From CAZXWK01 sp964644675 (lineage in GTDB: Bacteria > Actinomycetota > Coriobacteriia > Anaerosomatales > JAAXUF01), in assembly GCA_964644675.1 (NCBI GenBank), contig CAZXWK010000010.1, forward strand, positions 1 to 60,471: DNA of 60,471 bases, in the 5' to 3' direction. Below are positions 51,161 through 58,256 of the stretch, in pieces. The translations under genes were made by a program, and so were the position numbers. Below the pieces are notes generated by a model, which made no database searches, was not told where the DNA came from, and saw nothing but the letters and a program-made list of their open reading frames with translations. Within the stretch, counting starts at the first letter, position 1, and each line of letters opens with the position of its first letter.

Positions 51161-52504
51161 ATGGAAGTTGCACTCAGGCGACACCGACTCGTTCCGCTCG
51201 TGCTGGCGACCCTGGCACTGGCGGCGCTCGTCTCGGCCGCGCTCCTGGCTCCGACGAGCGCTCTCGCTCTCGAGAATGCGAAGGTCACCGTGAACGAGGA
51301 GGTCGGCGGGCTGCCGACCCGGTTCACGTTCGAGGGGCAGACGGCCAACGACGCCACCGTCACGGCCCTGAGCATGACGTTTCCCGAGGGATTCGACCTC
51401 GAGAAGGCCCGCGTCGAGGCGCTGACGCTCCAAGGGCTCAAGCGGGTCCCGGTCGACGTCAAGACGATCACCAAGGGACAGTCGATCGACGTCAAGTTCG
51501 ACCCGGAGATCGCGCCCGACAGCACGCTGCGGATCTACGTGTACGACGTTGTTCCGCCGATCAAGGGCGGAGCCAGCGTCCTGAAGATGACGTACGACGC
51601 CGGCGGGGTGACCAAGGAGGTCACGGGGCTCAAGTTCTCGTTCATCACGCCGTCCCGCGCTGAGATGGTCTCGCGCTGGCTCGACACGCAGCAGTGGGTG
51701 GCGGAGTTCAACGGGGTCAAGGGCCTGTCGCTGTTCTTCAAGCCCCAGCTGATCGCGCTGTCGATCCCGCTCCTCTTCATGGGCTGGGTTCTGTCCATCG
51801 CGTTCGTGATCTTCGCGTTCCCGCTGGCGATCACGGGCGGTCTCGCGTTGGCGTTCGCGAAGATGTCGAAGCTCGCGCCACTGCGCTGGATCGCGGGCGC
51901 CTACGTCAACATCATCCGAGGAACCCCGCTCTTCTTGCAGATGTTCGTGTTCTTCATCGGACTCCGCATCGCGGGCATTCGCGTCAACGACTTCGCGACG
52001 GCGGTCGCGGTCCTCGCGCTCAACTCCTCGGCGTACCTGACCGAGATCTTCCGCGCGGGTATCCAGTCGATTCACAAGGGCCAGTTCGAGGCTGCTTCGT
52101 CGCTGGGTATGTCGTACCGCCAGTCGATGCAGTACGTCATCATCCCGCAGACCGTGAAGCGGGTCCTGCCGACCATGACGAGCGAGTTCATCCTGCTCTT
52201 CAAGGACACGGCGCTCCTCTCGGCACTGGGCGTCATCGAGCTCATGTACCGCGCGAACAGCATCGTCTCCCGCACCGGCAACCTGACGCCGTTCGTCGTG
52301 GCGGCCGTCTACTACCTCATCGTGACCATCCCGCTCATCAACTGGGTCGGTCGCCTCGAGGCCAAGCTCGCCCTCGCTGAGGGCGGCCAAGGCGGAGCGG
52401 CTGCGCCCAAGCCGAAGCGGCCCGCGATGGAGGGCTTCACTCGGACGGAATCGCCCGCTCCGGAGGTTGCCGCCGATACCGACGCCGACGCAGAGGGGAG
52501 GTAG
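51161..52504 (+). CDS. Amino-acid ABC transporter permease with an exported N-terminal domain
   Basis: This 447-residue protein is about twice the usual length. Residues about 8-35 form a signal-like helix (PLVLATLALAALVSAALLAP). About 36-180 form a beta-rich exported domain of unknown family (ENAKVTVNEEVGGLPTRFTF, TLRIYVYDVVPPIKGGASVL). Then comes a HisM/GlnP-type permease, with helices from about 198, AYVNIIRGTPLFLQMFVFFI and the EAA loop EAASSLGMSYRQSMQYVIIP. A Pro/Lys/Ala/Glu-rich cytoplasmic tail of about 55 residues follows. The ATG follows GGAAG, and the glnQ start comes six bases after the stop. The exported domain may dock the binding protein or act as a stabilised fragment of one (inference). 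Confidence 0.88.
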   Translation: MEVALRRHRLVPLVLATLALAALVSAALLAPTSALALENAKVTVNEEVGGLPTRFTFEGQTANDATVTALSMTFPEGFDLEKARVEALTLQGLKRVPVDVKTITKGQSIDVKFDPEIAPDSTLRIYVYDVVPPIKGGASVLKMTYDAGGVTKEVTGLKFSFITPSRAEMVSRWLDTQQWVAEFNGVKGLSLFFKPQLIALSIPLLFMGWVLSIAFVIFAFPLAITGGLALAFAKMSKLAPLRWIAGAYVNIIRGTPLFLQMFVFFIGLRIAGIRVNDFATAVAVLALNSSAYLTEIFRAGIQSIHKGQFEAASSLGMSYRQSMQYVIIPQTVKRVLPTMTSEFILLFKDTALLSALGVIELMYRANSIVSRTGNLTPFVVAAVYYLIVTIPLINWVGRLEAKLALAEGGQGGAAAPKPKRPAMEGFTRTESPAPEVAADTDADAEGR

Positions 52505-52509
52505 CCGAG

Positions 52510-53244
52510 ATGGCTGAACCAGTCGTTAGCATCCAGAACCTGCACAAGTACTTCGGCGACCTCGAAGTGCTCAAGGGCGTCGACCTCGACGTTCAGCGTG
52601 GTGAGGTGGTCGTCATCCTCGGTCCTTCCGGGTCCGGCAAGTCGACCATGCTGCGTTGCATCAACCGTCTCGAAGAGCCCACTGAAGGTCGGATCATCTT
52701 CGAGGGCACGGAGATCACCGCGGGTGGCACCGCCATCAACAAGGTGCGCGAGCGCATCGGGATGGTGTTCCAGTCGTTCAACCTGTTCCCGCACCTGACG
52801 GCCAAGGGCAACGTCATGCTCGCGCAGCAGAAAGTGCTGCACCGGTCCAAGGCCGAGGCTGAGAGGAACGCTATCGAGGAGCTCGAGAAGGTCGGCCTGG
52901 GTGACAAGGTCGACATGTTCCCCGCGCAGCTCTCCGGAGGTCAGCAGCAGCGCGTGGCGATTGCACGCGCGTTGGCGATGGATCCGCATGTCATGCTCTT
53001 CGACGAGGCCACCTCGGCGCTCGATCCTGAGCTCGTCCGAGGCGTTCTTGATGTCATGAAGCAGCTCGCCAAGGGCGGCATGACGATGATCGTCGTCACC
53101 CACGAGATGGGCTTCGCCCGCGACGTCGCCGACCGAGTCGTCTTCATGGACGAGGGCGTCGTGCACGAGCAGGGCACTCCGCAGGAAGTGTTCGACAACC
53201 CCAAGTCCGAGCGCACCAAGGACTTCCTGGGGCACATCACGTAG
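52510..53244 (+). CDS. glnQ: Polar amino-acid ABC transporter ATP-binding protein
   Basis: This 244-residue ATPase has Walker A GPSGSGKST, Q-loop GMVFQSFNLFPHLT, signature LSGGQQQRVAIARALAMDP, Walker B VMLFDEATSALDPE and H-loop VVTHEMGFARDVAD. The aromatic/loop features are those of the PAAT family (GlnQ/HisP/ArtP). It energises the preceding permease. ATG 52510 follows GAGGTAG. A strong terminator follows. Confidence 0.96.
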   Translation: MAEPVVSIQNLHKYFGDLEVLKGVDLDVQRGEVVVILGPSGSGKSTMLRCINRLEEPTEGRIIFEGTEITAGGTAINKVRERIGMVFQSFNLFPHLTAKGNVMLAQQKVLHRSKAEAERNAIEELEKVGLGDKVDMFPAQLSGGQQQRVAIARALAMDPHVMLFDEATSALDPELVRGVLDVMKQLAKGGMTMIVVTHEMGFARDVADRVVFMDEGVVHEQGTPQEVFDNPKSERTKDFLGHIT

Positions 53245-53280
53245 GCGACGATCGGCTTCACGCCACTTCGCTGAGCACAC

Positions 53281-53313
53281 CGCGACCGCCGGTCTTCGAA
53301 CCCGGCGGTCGCG
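53281..53313 (+). terminator. Hairpin terminator after glnQ
   Basis: CGCGACCGCCGG (53281-53292) pairs perfectly with CCGGCGGTCGCG (53302-53313) around a nine-base loop, 37 bases after the stop. Confidence 0.75.
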
Positions 53314-53317
53314 TCGC

Positions 53318-53342
53318 GTTCGGGCGACCCATCGACGGGTAT
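53318..53342 (+). promoter_or_regulatory. Possible alternative-sigma promoter of hpf
   Basis: GTTC (53318-53321) and GGGTAT (53337-53342) are 15 bases apart, resembling the GTTT/GGGTAT promoters of actinobacterial SigB/SigF-type stress factors. The hpf ATG is 36 bases downstream of the element. A single site, so weak evidence. Confidence 0.35.
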
Positions 53343-53377
53343 CTTCCTACTACACCCGGACCCGAGGGAGGCTCGCG

Positions 53378-53941
53378 ATGCAAGTCAACGTCAACGGTCG
53401 CCACATGGCAGTCACCGACTCCACCCGCGAATACGCCGAGGAGAAGTTCGGCCGCCTTTCGAAGATCTACGACGCCGAACCTGTCGTTGCCGAAGTCGTG
53501 CTCGAGGCGCGCAAGAACCGTTCGAAGACCAACCGCTTCGTCGCCGAGGTCACCGTGCGCATGAAGGGTCACGTCGTCCGCGCCGAGGAGGGCGCCGACG
53601 ACATGCACGAGGCGATCGACCTGACCGCCGACAAGGCGGAGTCTCAGCTGCGCAAGTACAAGAGCCGCGTCGTCGACCGCCGCCGCAACGGCAAGCACGC
53701 CCCGGTGGTCGTCAAGACCGCTCCCGGTATCAGCGAGCTGACATCGGAGGAGGAAGTGGAGCCGATCATCAGCCGCACCAAGCGCATCGAGATGAAGCCG
53801 ATGACGGAGGAGGAGGCCCTGCTGCAGATGGAACTGCTCGGCCACGACTTCTTCGTATTCCGTCACGCCGAGAGCGACGGCGTCAACGTCCTCTACCGCC
53901 GCACCGGCGGCGACTACGGTCTGATCGAGCCGGTCCTGTAG
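53378..53941 (+). CDS. hpf: Ribosome hibernation promoting factor, long form
   Basis: This 187-residue protein belongs to the HPF/RaiA/YfiA family. The N-terminal ribosome-binding domain (about 1-100) reads MQVNVNGRHMAVTDSTREYA, with the conserved segment DMHEAIDLTADKAESQLRKY. The C-terminal dimerisation domain (about 125-187) contains IISRTKRIEMKPMTEEEALL, MELLGHDFFVFRHAESDGVN and VLYRRTGGDYGLIEP. Long HPF alone dimerises 70S ribosomes into inactive 100S particles in stationary phase. ATG 53378 has GAGGGAGG upstream. It lies about 4.2 kb after the raiA-like RNA, separated by the ABC transporter. Confidence 0.95.
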   Translation: MQVNVNGRHMAVTDSTREYAEEKFGRLSKIYDAEPVVAEVVLEARKNRSKTNRFVAEVTVRMKGHVVRAEEGADDMHEAIDLTADKAESQLRKYKSRVVDRRRNGKHAPVVVKTAPGISELTSEEEVEPIISRTKRIEMKPMTEEEALLQMELLGHDFFVFRHAESDGVNVLYRRTGGDYGLIEPVL

Positions 53942-53971
53942 CCCATCTCCGGGCCCTAGAGACGACCCGCC

Positions 53972-53997
53972 GAGAAGGACGCGAAGGCGTCCTTCTC
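53972..53997 (+). terminator. Hairpin terminator after hpf
   Basis: GAGAAGGACGC (53972-53982) pairs perfectly with GCGTCCTTCTC (53987-53997) around the tetraloop GAAG. The remaining 190 bases to the next gene show no gene. Confidence 0.75.
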
Positions 53998-54185
53998 ATG
54001 TTGATGGGGTGGCGGCCGCACGACTCGAGCGTCGCGCGCGCGAATCGCGCGCGGTTGACACCGTGTGAGCGGTAAACCTAGAGTTACGCGTAGGCGCGGT
54101 TTGTGACGTGCCGCACACTTGGTTGTAGCGTTGCCATAGCAGCACCACCATTCGCAGCAGCACGTCGTAGCAGGGGAGCTCCCAA

Positions 54186-54854
54186 GTGGATAGCGCATCC
54201 CACGTGAAGGTCGAGCACATCGAGGCTGCTCTGGCCGAGGTCGGCGAGATCAAGGCCGCTCGCGTAGTCATCGCACCTGACGGATCGATTTCGGAGATCC
54301 ACGTCCTGGCGGCTCCCACCAAAGCGCCCAAGCAGCTCGTGCGCGACATCGAGTCATGCCTGATGGCGCGCTTTGGGATCCCCGTCGATCACAAGAAGAT
54401 CTCGATCGCGCTTCTCGGCAGAGATGCGGTGAAGGAGGACTCGAAGGTCTCGGACCGCAACACCGCGGCCCGCCCGCGCATCTGCTCGATCAACGCGACT
54501 GTGAGCGGCGTCCAGGCCTCGGCGAGTGTCGTGCTCGAGATCGCGGGTCAGGAGTACGTGGGCAGTGCGAGCGGGCCGGCGAGCAAGACGGGGCGCAATC
54601 GGCTCGTGGCACTTGCGACGCTCGATGCGGTCAGTCAGTACGCCGACGCGAGTGTGTCATTCGCACTTGAAGACGTTACAATCGTCCAACTCGGCCGCGA
54701 GAAGGTTGCGGTGAGCTGTATTGCGCTGGTGAGCGGGTTTGGGGAGATGCCATTCTCGGGCTCTGCGCTGGTGCGACAGAACGATGCCGATTCGATCGTG
54801 CGTGCGACGTTGGATGCGATCAACCGCCGCATGGGCTTCCTGACAACCGAATAA
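54186..54854 (+). CDS. Conserved-looking two-domain protein of unknown function
   Basis: This 222-residue soluble protein is not recognised. The N-terminal domain (about 8-80) is alpha/beta (VEHIEAALAEVGEIKAARVV, ISEIHVLAAPTKAPKQLVRD, IPVDHKKISIALLGR). The C-terminal domain (about 96-220) contains two similar halves: strand-rich segments SASVVLEIAGQEYVGSASGP and VAVSCIALVSGFGEMPFSGS, each followed by a helix (RLVALATLDAVSQYA and DADSIVRATLDAINRRMGFL). That arrangement is reminiscent of the LeuA-type regulatory domain, but this is only an impression. GTG 54186 has GGGGAG upstream. It sits upstream of the membrane HD-GYP cluster, possibly as part of it. Confidence 0.72.
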   Translation: MDSASHVKVEHIEAALAEVGEIKAARVVIAPDGSISEIHVLAAPTKAPKQLVRDIESCLMARFGIPVDHKKISIALLGRDAVKEDSKVSDRNTAARPRICSINATVSGVQASASVVLEIAGQEYVGSASGPASKTGRNRLVALATLDAVSQYADASVSFALEDVTIVQLGREKVAVSCIALVSGFGEMPFSGSALVRQNDADSIVRATLDAINRRMGFLTTE

Positions 54855-54955
54855 TGCCGAACCCAGTTTGGACCGGCGCCGTGAACCATCGACCGAACAC
54901 TGTCAGCACTGAAACGAGCGGAGCGGACAGCGTTCTTCCGTCACTAGCGGGATGG

Positions 54956-54992
54956 GAGAAGACCAAACCTGCACTACGAAGGGGGTCTTCTC
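54956..54992 (+). promoter_or_regulatory. Hairpin overlapping the ribosome site of a small ORF
   Basis: GAGAAGACC (54956-54964) pairs perfectly with GGTCTTCTC (54984-54992) around 19 bases. Two of the Gs of the AAGGGGG ribosome site (54979-54985) are in the stem, and the ATG at 54996 is three bases after it. It could hide the start, or be a terminator of the upstream gene. Confidence 0.45.
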
Positions 54993-54995
54993 AAC

Positions 54996-55070
54996 ATGAA
55001 GCGCATGATGCTGGTTCTCGCGTCACTCGCCGCCATCGTTCTCTCGGGCGGCGCTTGGATTCGCATGTAG
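54996..55070 (+). CDS. Candidate 24-residue hydrophobic peptide
   Basis: The ATG is preceded by GGGGG at 54981-54985. The peptide starts MKRMMLVLASLAAIV and ends GAWIRM, with a basic N terminus and a single hydrophobic stretch, like a tiny membrane peptide or a signal-sequence-only leader. It lies 50 bases upstream of the HD-GYP gene. The size gives little statistical support; composition and ribosome site are the only evidence. Confidence 0.45.
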   Translation: MKRMMLVLASLAAIVLSGGAWIRM

Positions 55071-55119
55071 TTGAGACGCGGCCTGGTCCAGATTGTTGGA
55101 AGGGGCGGGGAGTGTGGGT

Positions 55120-56451
55120 GTGAACGAAACCAGCACACACACTCCGCGCCCCTTCCTGCTTCTTGTGGGCACGACAGTCCTGGCCGGGCTGGTGCTCTTC
55201 CTCGTGTCGTGGTCCTCTTGGCCGCCACAGTGGTCGTATCAGCTCGCGCTGGTTGTGGTCGCCGCGGCTGTCTCCGAGACATTCGTTTTCACTCTGCCGG
55301 GGTTCACCATCTCGTTGGCGTACCCGCTCGCCATGAGCGCCATCATCCTCGGTGGACCTGCTGCGGCGGGCGTGGTTGCCGCAGTGTCCTCGGGCGTGAT
55401 TCCGGATCTAAGGGCACGCAGGCCCGCGTCAATCATCATGTTCAATCTGTCCCAACAGGTCCTGCTGGCGTGCCTCGGTGGCTGGATATACGTCTTGCTT
55501 GGTGGACCCGTCCTTCAGCAGGCTGGGGTTGTCAGATCACTGGTCGCGAGCGATTTCCCCTCGGCCTTCTACGGCATGGCGGGCGCTGCGACCATTGTGC
55601 CGATCGTCAACCTTGCCCTCGTGAGTCTGGGTGTGAGCCTGTACTCCGGGCAGCGATTCCGGGCATTGTTCTTGTCGGCAGCCGGGATCTTCATTCCCAC
55701 CCAAGTCGCGTTGGCGCTCGTTGGCTTCTTGATGGCGCAGGTGCTCGCGGTCAACGTGCTGGCCCTGCCGCTGTTTGTGTTCCCGCTGATCGTCGCTCGT
55801 CAGCTCTACCAACGCTACGCAGCGATGAGGGCTGCATACGCAGACACCGTAAGATCATTGGTGGGCGCGCTTGAAGCGAAGGACCCGTACACTCGAGGCC
55901 ATTCCGAGCGGGTGGCGCTGTATGCGGTGGCGCTCGGGGAAAGCCTGGGGCTCGACGAGCAGGCTCGCGAACGACTCGAATACGCTGCGCTTCTGCACGA
56001 TCTGGGCAAGCTGTCCGTTCCTGGTGGCGTACTGACCAAGCCCGGTCCGCTTACGCCGGAGGAGATGCAGGATATGCGTGCGCATCCGACGCGTGGGGCC
56101 GAGATGATCCGAAGGATCCCACCACTGAAGGACTTGGCGGAACACGTCGGGAATCACCATGAGTGGTACGCCGGAGGCGGATACCCGACTGGCGTCGACT
56201 CGGAGGACATACCTCCACTCGCGATGATCCTGAGCGTCGCCGATTGCTATGACGCGATGACCACAACCCGTGCCTATCGCCCGGCGCTGTCTCACGATGA
56301 GGCGGTTGCTGAGCTCGTGCGGGGCGCGGGAACCCAGTTCGACCCGGAGACGGTCAGGGTCTTCATTGAGAGTCGTATTGGCCGGGCCATCACTCCGACA
56401 TGTGATGAGCCGATTGCCGGCATCACGAGCCCCGCCGCACAAGGAAGCTAG
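55120..56451 (+). CDS. Membrane-anchored HD-GYP phosphohydrolase
   Basis: This protein of about 443 residues has about seven membrane helices in the first 230 residues (FLLLVGTTVLAGLVLFLVSW; LALVVVAAAVSETFVF; others). A short linker leads to an HD-GYP domain: H261 in RGHSERVALYAVALG, HD293-294 in LLHDLGKLSVPGGVL, H346-H347 in GNHHEWYAGGGYPTG, and DCYDAMTTTRAYRPALS. All metal and GYP residues are present, so c-di-GMP hydrolysis or a related activity is plausible. GTG 55120 fits GGGGAG nine bases upstream; GTG 55114 and TTG 55093 are alternatives. The membrane domain lacks a named sensor family that I recognise. It is followed after 12 bases by a paralogous, degenerate protein. Confidence 0.88.
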   Translation: MNETSTHTPRPFLLLVGTTVLAGLVLFLVSWSSWPPQWSYQLALVVVAAAVSETFVFTLPGFTISLAYPLAMSAIILGGPAAAGVVAAVSSGVIPDLRARRPASIIMFNLSQQVLLACLGGWIYVLLGGPVLQQAGVVRSLVASDFPSAFYGMAGAATIVPIVNLALVSLGVSLYSGQRFRALFLSAAGIFIPTQVALALVGFLMAQVLAVNVLALPLFVFPLIVARQLYQRYAAMRAAYADTVRSLVGALEAKDPYTRGHSERVALYAVALGESLGLDEQARERLEYAALLHDLGKLSVPGGVLTKPGPLTPEEMQDMRAHPTRGAEMIRRIPPLKDLAEHVGNHHEWYAGGGYPTGVDSEDIPPLAMILSVADCYDAMTTTRAYRPALSHDEAVAELVRGAGTQFDPETVRVFIESRIGRAITPTCDEPIAGITSPAAQGS

Positions 56452-56463
56452 GAGGTGCTGGCG

Positions 56464-57588
56464 ATGGGCGAACAGCTTCAGATCGTATGGTCGACTGCCG
56501 CCTGGTTCCTTGCGGCGGCTATCCTTCTCGACCTCTTTGACATCTCGCTGCCTCGAGGCGATGCGATGGGAGTCGGGGGCGCCCTCGCATCTGGTGCCTT
56601 GCTGATTCTTGGACCCATTCCGGCAGTCATCGTTAGCCTACTCGCGTTGGTTCTTGCGCACGTCATGCGCCGACGGCTTAGCTCACCTAGGCGACTCCTC
56701 ACGGCGATGGCTGCCAGGGGGTTCGGACTGGTTGTTGGCGCGTTGGAGGTTTGGTATCTCGCGAGTCTGCCGACGTGGGATGGGGAACAGTTTGTGGTCG
56801 CGCTGTTGGTTCCCGCCTCGTTCTTGATTGTCGAGTTGGTCGTTGCGCAAGTGGTCACCTCTGTCGGTACTGGCCGGCCGCTCGGCCGGCTGCTTGCTGG
56901 TAACGCACGGCTCCAAGCACCGCTGCTGTTTGCACAGTGGTCGGCGTCGGTCTTCCTAATCATCACTTTCGATGGCATGGGCGTATGGAGTCTCATACCT
57001 GTGGTCGTGTTGCTGTTGCTGATGCGGCAGTCATATGCGCTGCTGCTTGATGTTCGGGAGACCTACAGGACGACCGTCGAGGTCATTGTCGAGGCGGCCG
57101 AAGCTGAGGACCCAAGACGGGTAGGACACGCGGAGCGCACGGCCTCGATTGCGCGCTCGATTGGGATGAAGCTTGGGATGGACATGACGGCCGTCGAGCG
57201 GCTGAGCTATGCGGCCCTGCTTCACGACGTCGAGGTCCTGTCCGAGAGAACCTACACTGCCGGAGCTACAACTGATCCATTGCACGATACGCACACCGTG
57301 CAAGCCATGTTCGGCGAGGTGGAGTTCTTCTCGGACATCTTGCCCATCCTGCGAGTGTGTGCAGGGGAGCGCCCCGACGACGGCGTCGAGACGAACGACA
57401 GTGACCTGCTGGCGGCCATGATCGTGGCGCTTTCAAGCGACGTCGACTCCCTGGCAATGCCGGCCGTTGCACAGGTACACAGGGCTGGCGGTGTCGAACG
57501 TGTTGCGCCTCTCGTCTCGAGGTCAACCAAGGCCGCCGCGGTCGCGGCAGCGCTCGAGCTGGGATACAGGATTCCGGCGGTGCCCTAG
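56464..57588 (+). CDS. Membrane protein with degenerate HD domain
   Basis: This protein of about 374 residues has the same plan as its neighbour: six or seven helices (AAWFLAAAILLDLFDISLP; LLILGPIPAVIVSLLALVLA), then an HD-like domain. The start of the HD domain survives (VGHAERTASIARSIG, ALLHDVEVL). The lysine of HDxGK is gone, and neither the HHE nor the GYP motif can be found further on (CAGERPDDGVE stands there). It is probably catalytically inactive and may regulate or pair with the preceding HD-GYP protein. ATG 56464 is eight bases after AGGAGG. Its stop directly abuts the next start (TAGGTG). Confidence 0.8.
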   Translation: MGEQLQIVWSTAAWFLAAAILLDLFDISLPRGDAMGVGGALASGALLILGPIPAVIVSLLALVLAHVMRRRLSSPRRLLTAMAARGFGLVVGALEVWYLASLPTWDGEQFVVALLVPASFLIVELVVAQVVTSVGTGRPLGRLLAGNARLQAPLLFAQWSASVFLIITFDGMGVWSLIPVVVLLLLMRQSYALLLDVRETYRTTVEVIVEAAEAEDPRRVGHAERTASIARSIGMKLGMDMTAVERLSYAALLHDVEVLSERTYTAGATTDPLHDTHTVQAMFGEVEFFSDILPILRVCAGERPDDGVETNDSDLLAAMIVALSSDVDSLAMPAVAQVHRAGGVERVAPLVSRSTKAAAVAAALELGYRIPAVP

Positions 57589-58143
57589 GTGCCAGCTCTC
57601 ATCGCGGTATTCCTCGGTCTGGCGCTCGGCGTTCTGTGTGGCGGGTCGCTGCGCAGGGTCGCGCATCTGAGGCTCCGGTTCGAATGGCTCTTGCTCACGC
57701 TGTTCGTACTGCAGGGCATAGCCCGCGGCCGGCTACCAGGACTGACCGCCCGGGCGAGTGGTGCGCCCATCTGGGTCTGGGTGCTCATCTCGCTCGCTTT
57801 GACTCTCGTGCTCGTTGCGAACAGGTCCACCCCTGGCGCGTTGATTGCGGCCGCCGGAATCCTGATGAACGTGATGGTGGTGACTCTGAACCTTGGGATG
57901 CCGGTTGGACGGCCAACGACATTCCAGACTGAGGCTGCCTCGGGCGGTTTCTACCACGCAGTGGATCCAGCAACGCTCTTCGCATGGCTGGGCGACTCCA
58001 TGCGTGTGGGTGGCGACACGCATGCGCTTTGGGTGAGTCCAGGCGATGCGGCTCTTGCAGTGGGTGTGGTAGTCATGCTCGTCGGCGTCATGATCCAGGG
58101 CACAAGCTCAGACCACTCGGAACGTACGCTCAGCGACTGGTAG
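57589..58143 (+). CDS. DUF5317-type membrane protein
   Basis: This 184-residue protein has about five hydrophobic segments (LIAVFLGLALGVLCGGSLRR at the start, WVWVLISLALTLVLVA, LIAAAGILMNVMVVTLNLGM, VVVMLVGVMIQG). The N-terminal GGSLRRVAHLRLRFEWLLLT and the central NLGMPVGRPT resemble the DUF5317 family, whose function is unknown. GTG 57589 immediately follows the previous stop, so the three membrane genes are translationally linked. Confidence 0.65.
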   Translation: MPALIAVFLGLALGVLCGGSLRRVAHLRLRFEWLLLTLFVLQGIARGRLPGLTARASGAPIWVWVLISLALTLVLVANRSTPGALIAAAGILMNVMVVTLNLGMPVGRPTTFQTEAASGGFYHAVDPATLFAWLGDSMRVGGDTHALWVSPGDAALAVGVVVMLVGVMIQGTSSDHSERTLSDW

Positions 58144-58256
58144 TAGCGGCTTGATATGGCCGCTCTGATTCTGGTACTTTCTCCACGCTCGAGCGGTTCT
58201 CGCTTGGGCAGTCATTGCGACCGGGCCCCCCTCGCCCTAGGCCGAGAGGTGGAACC

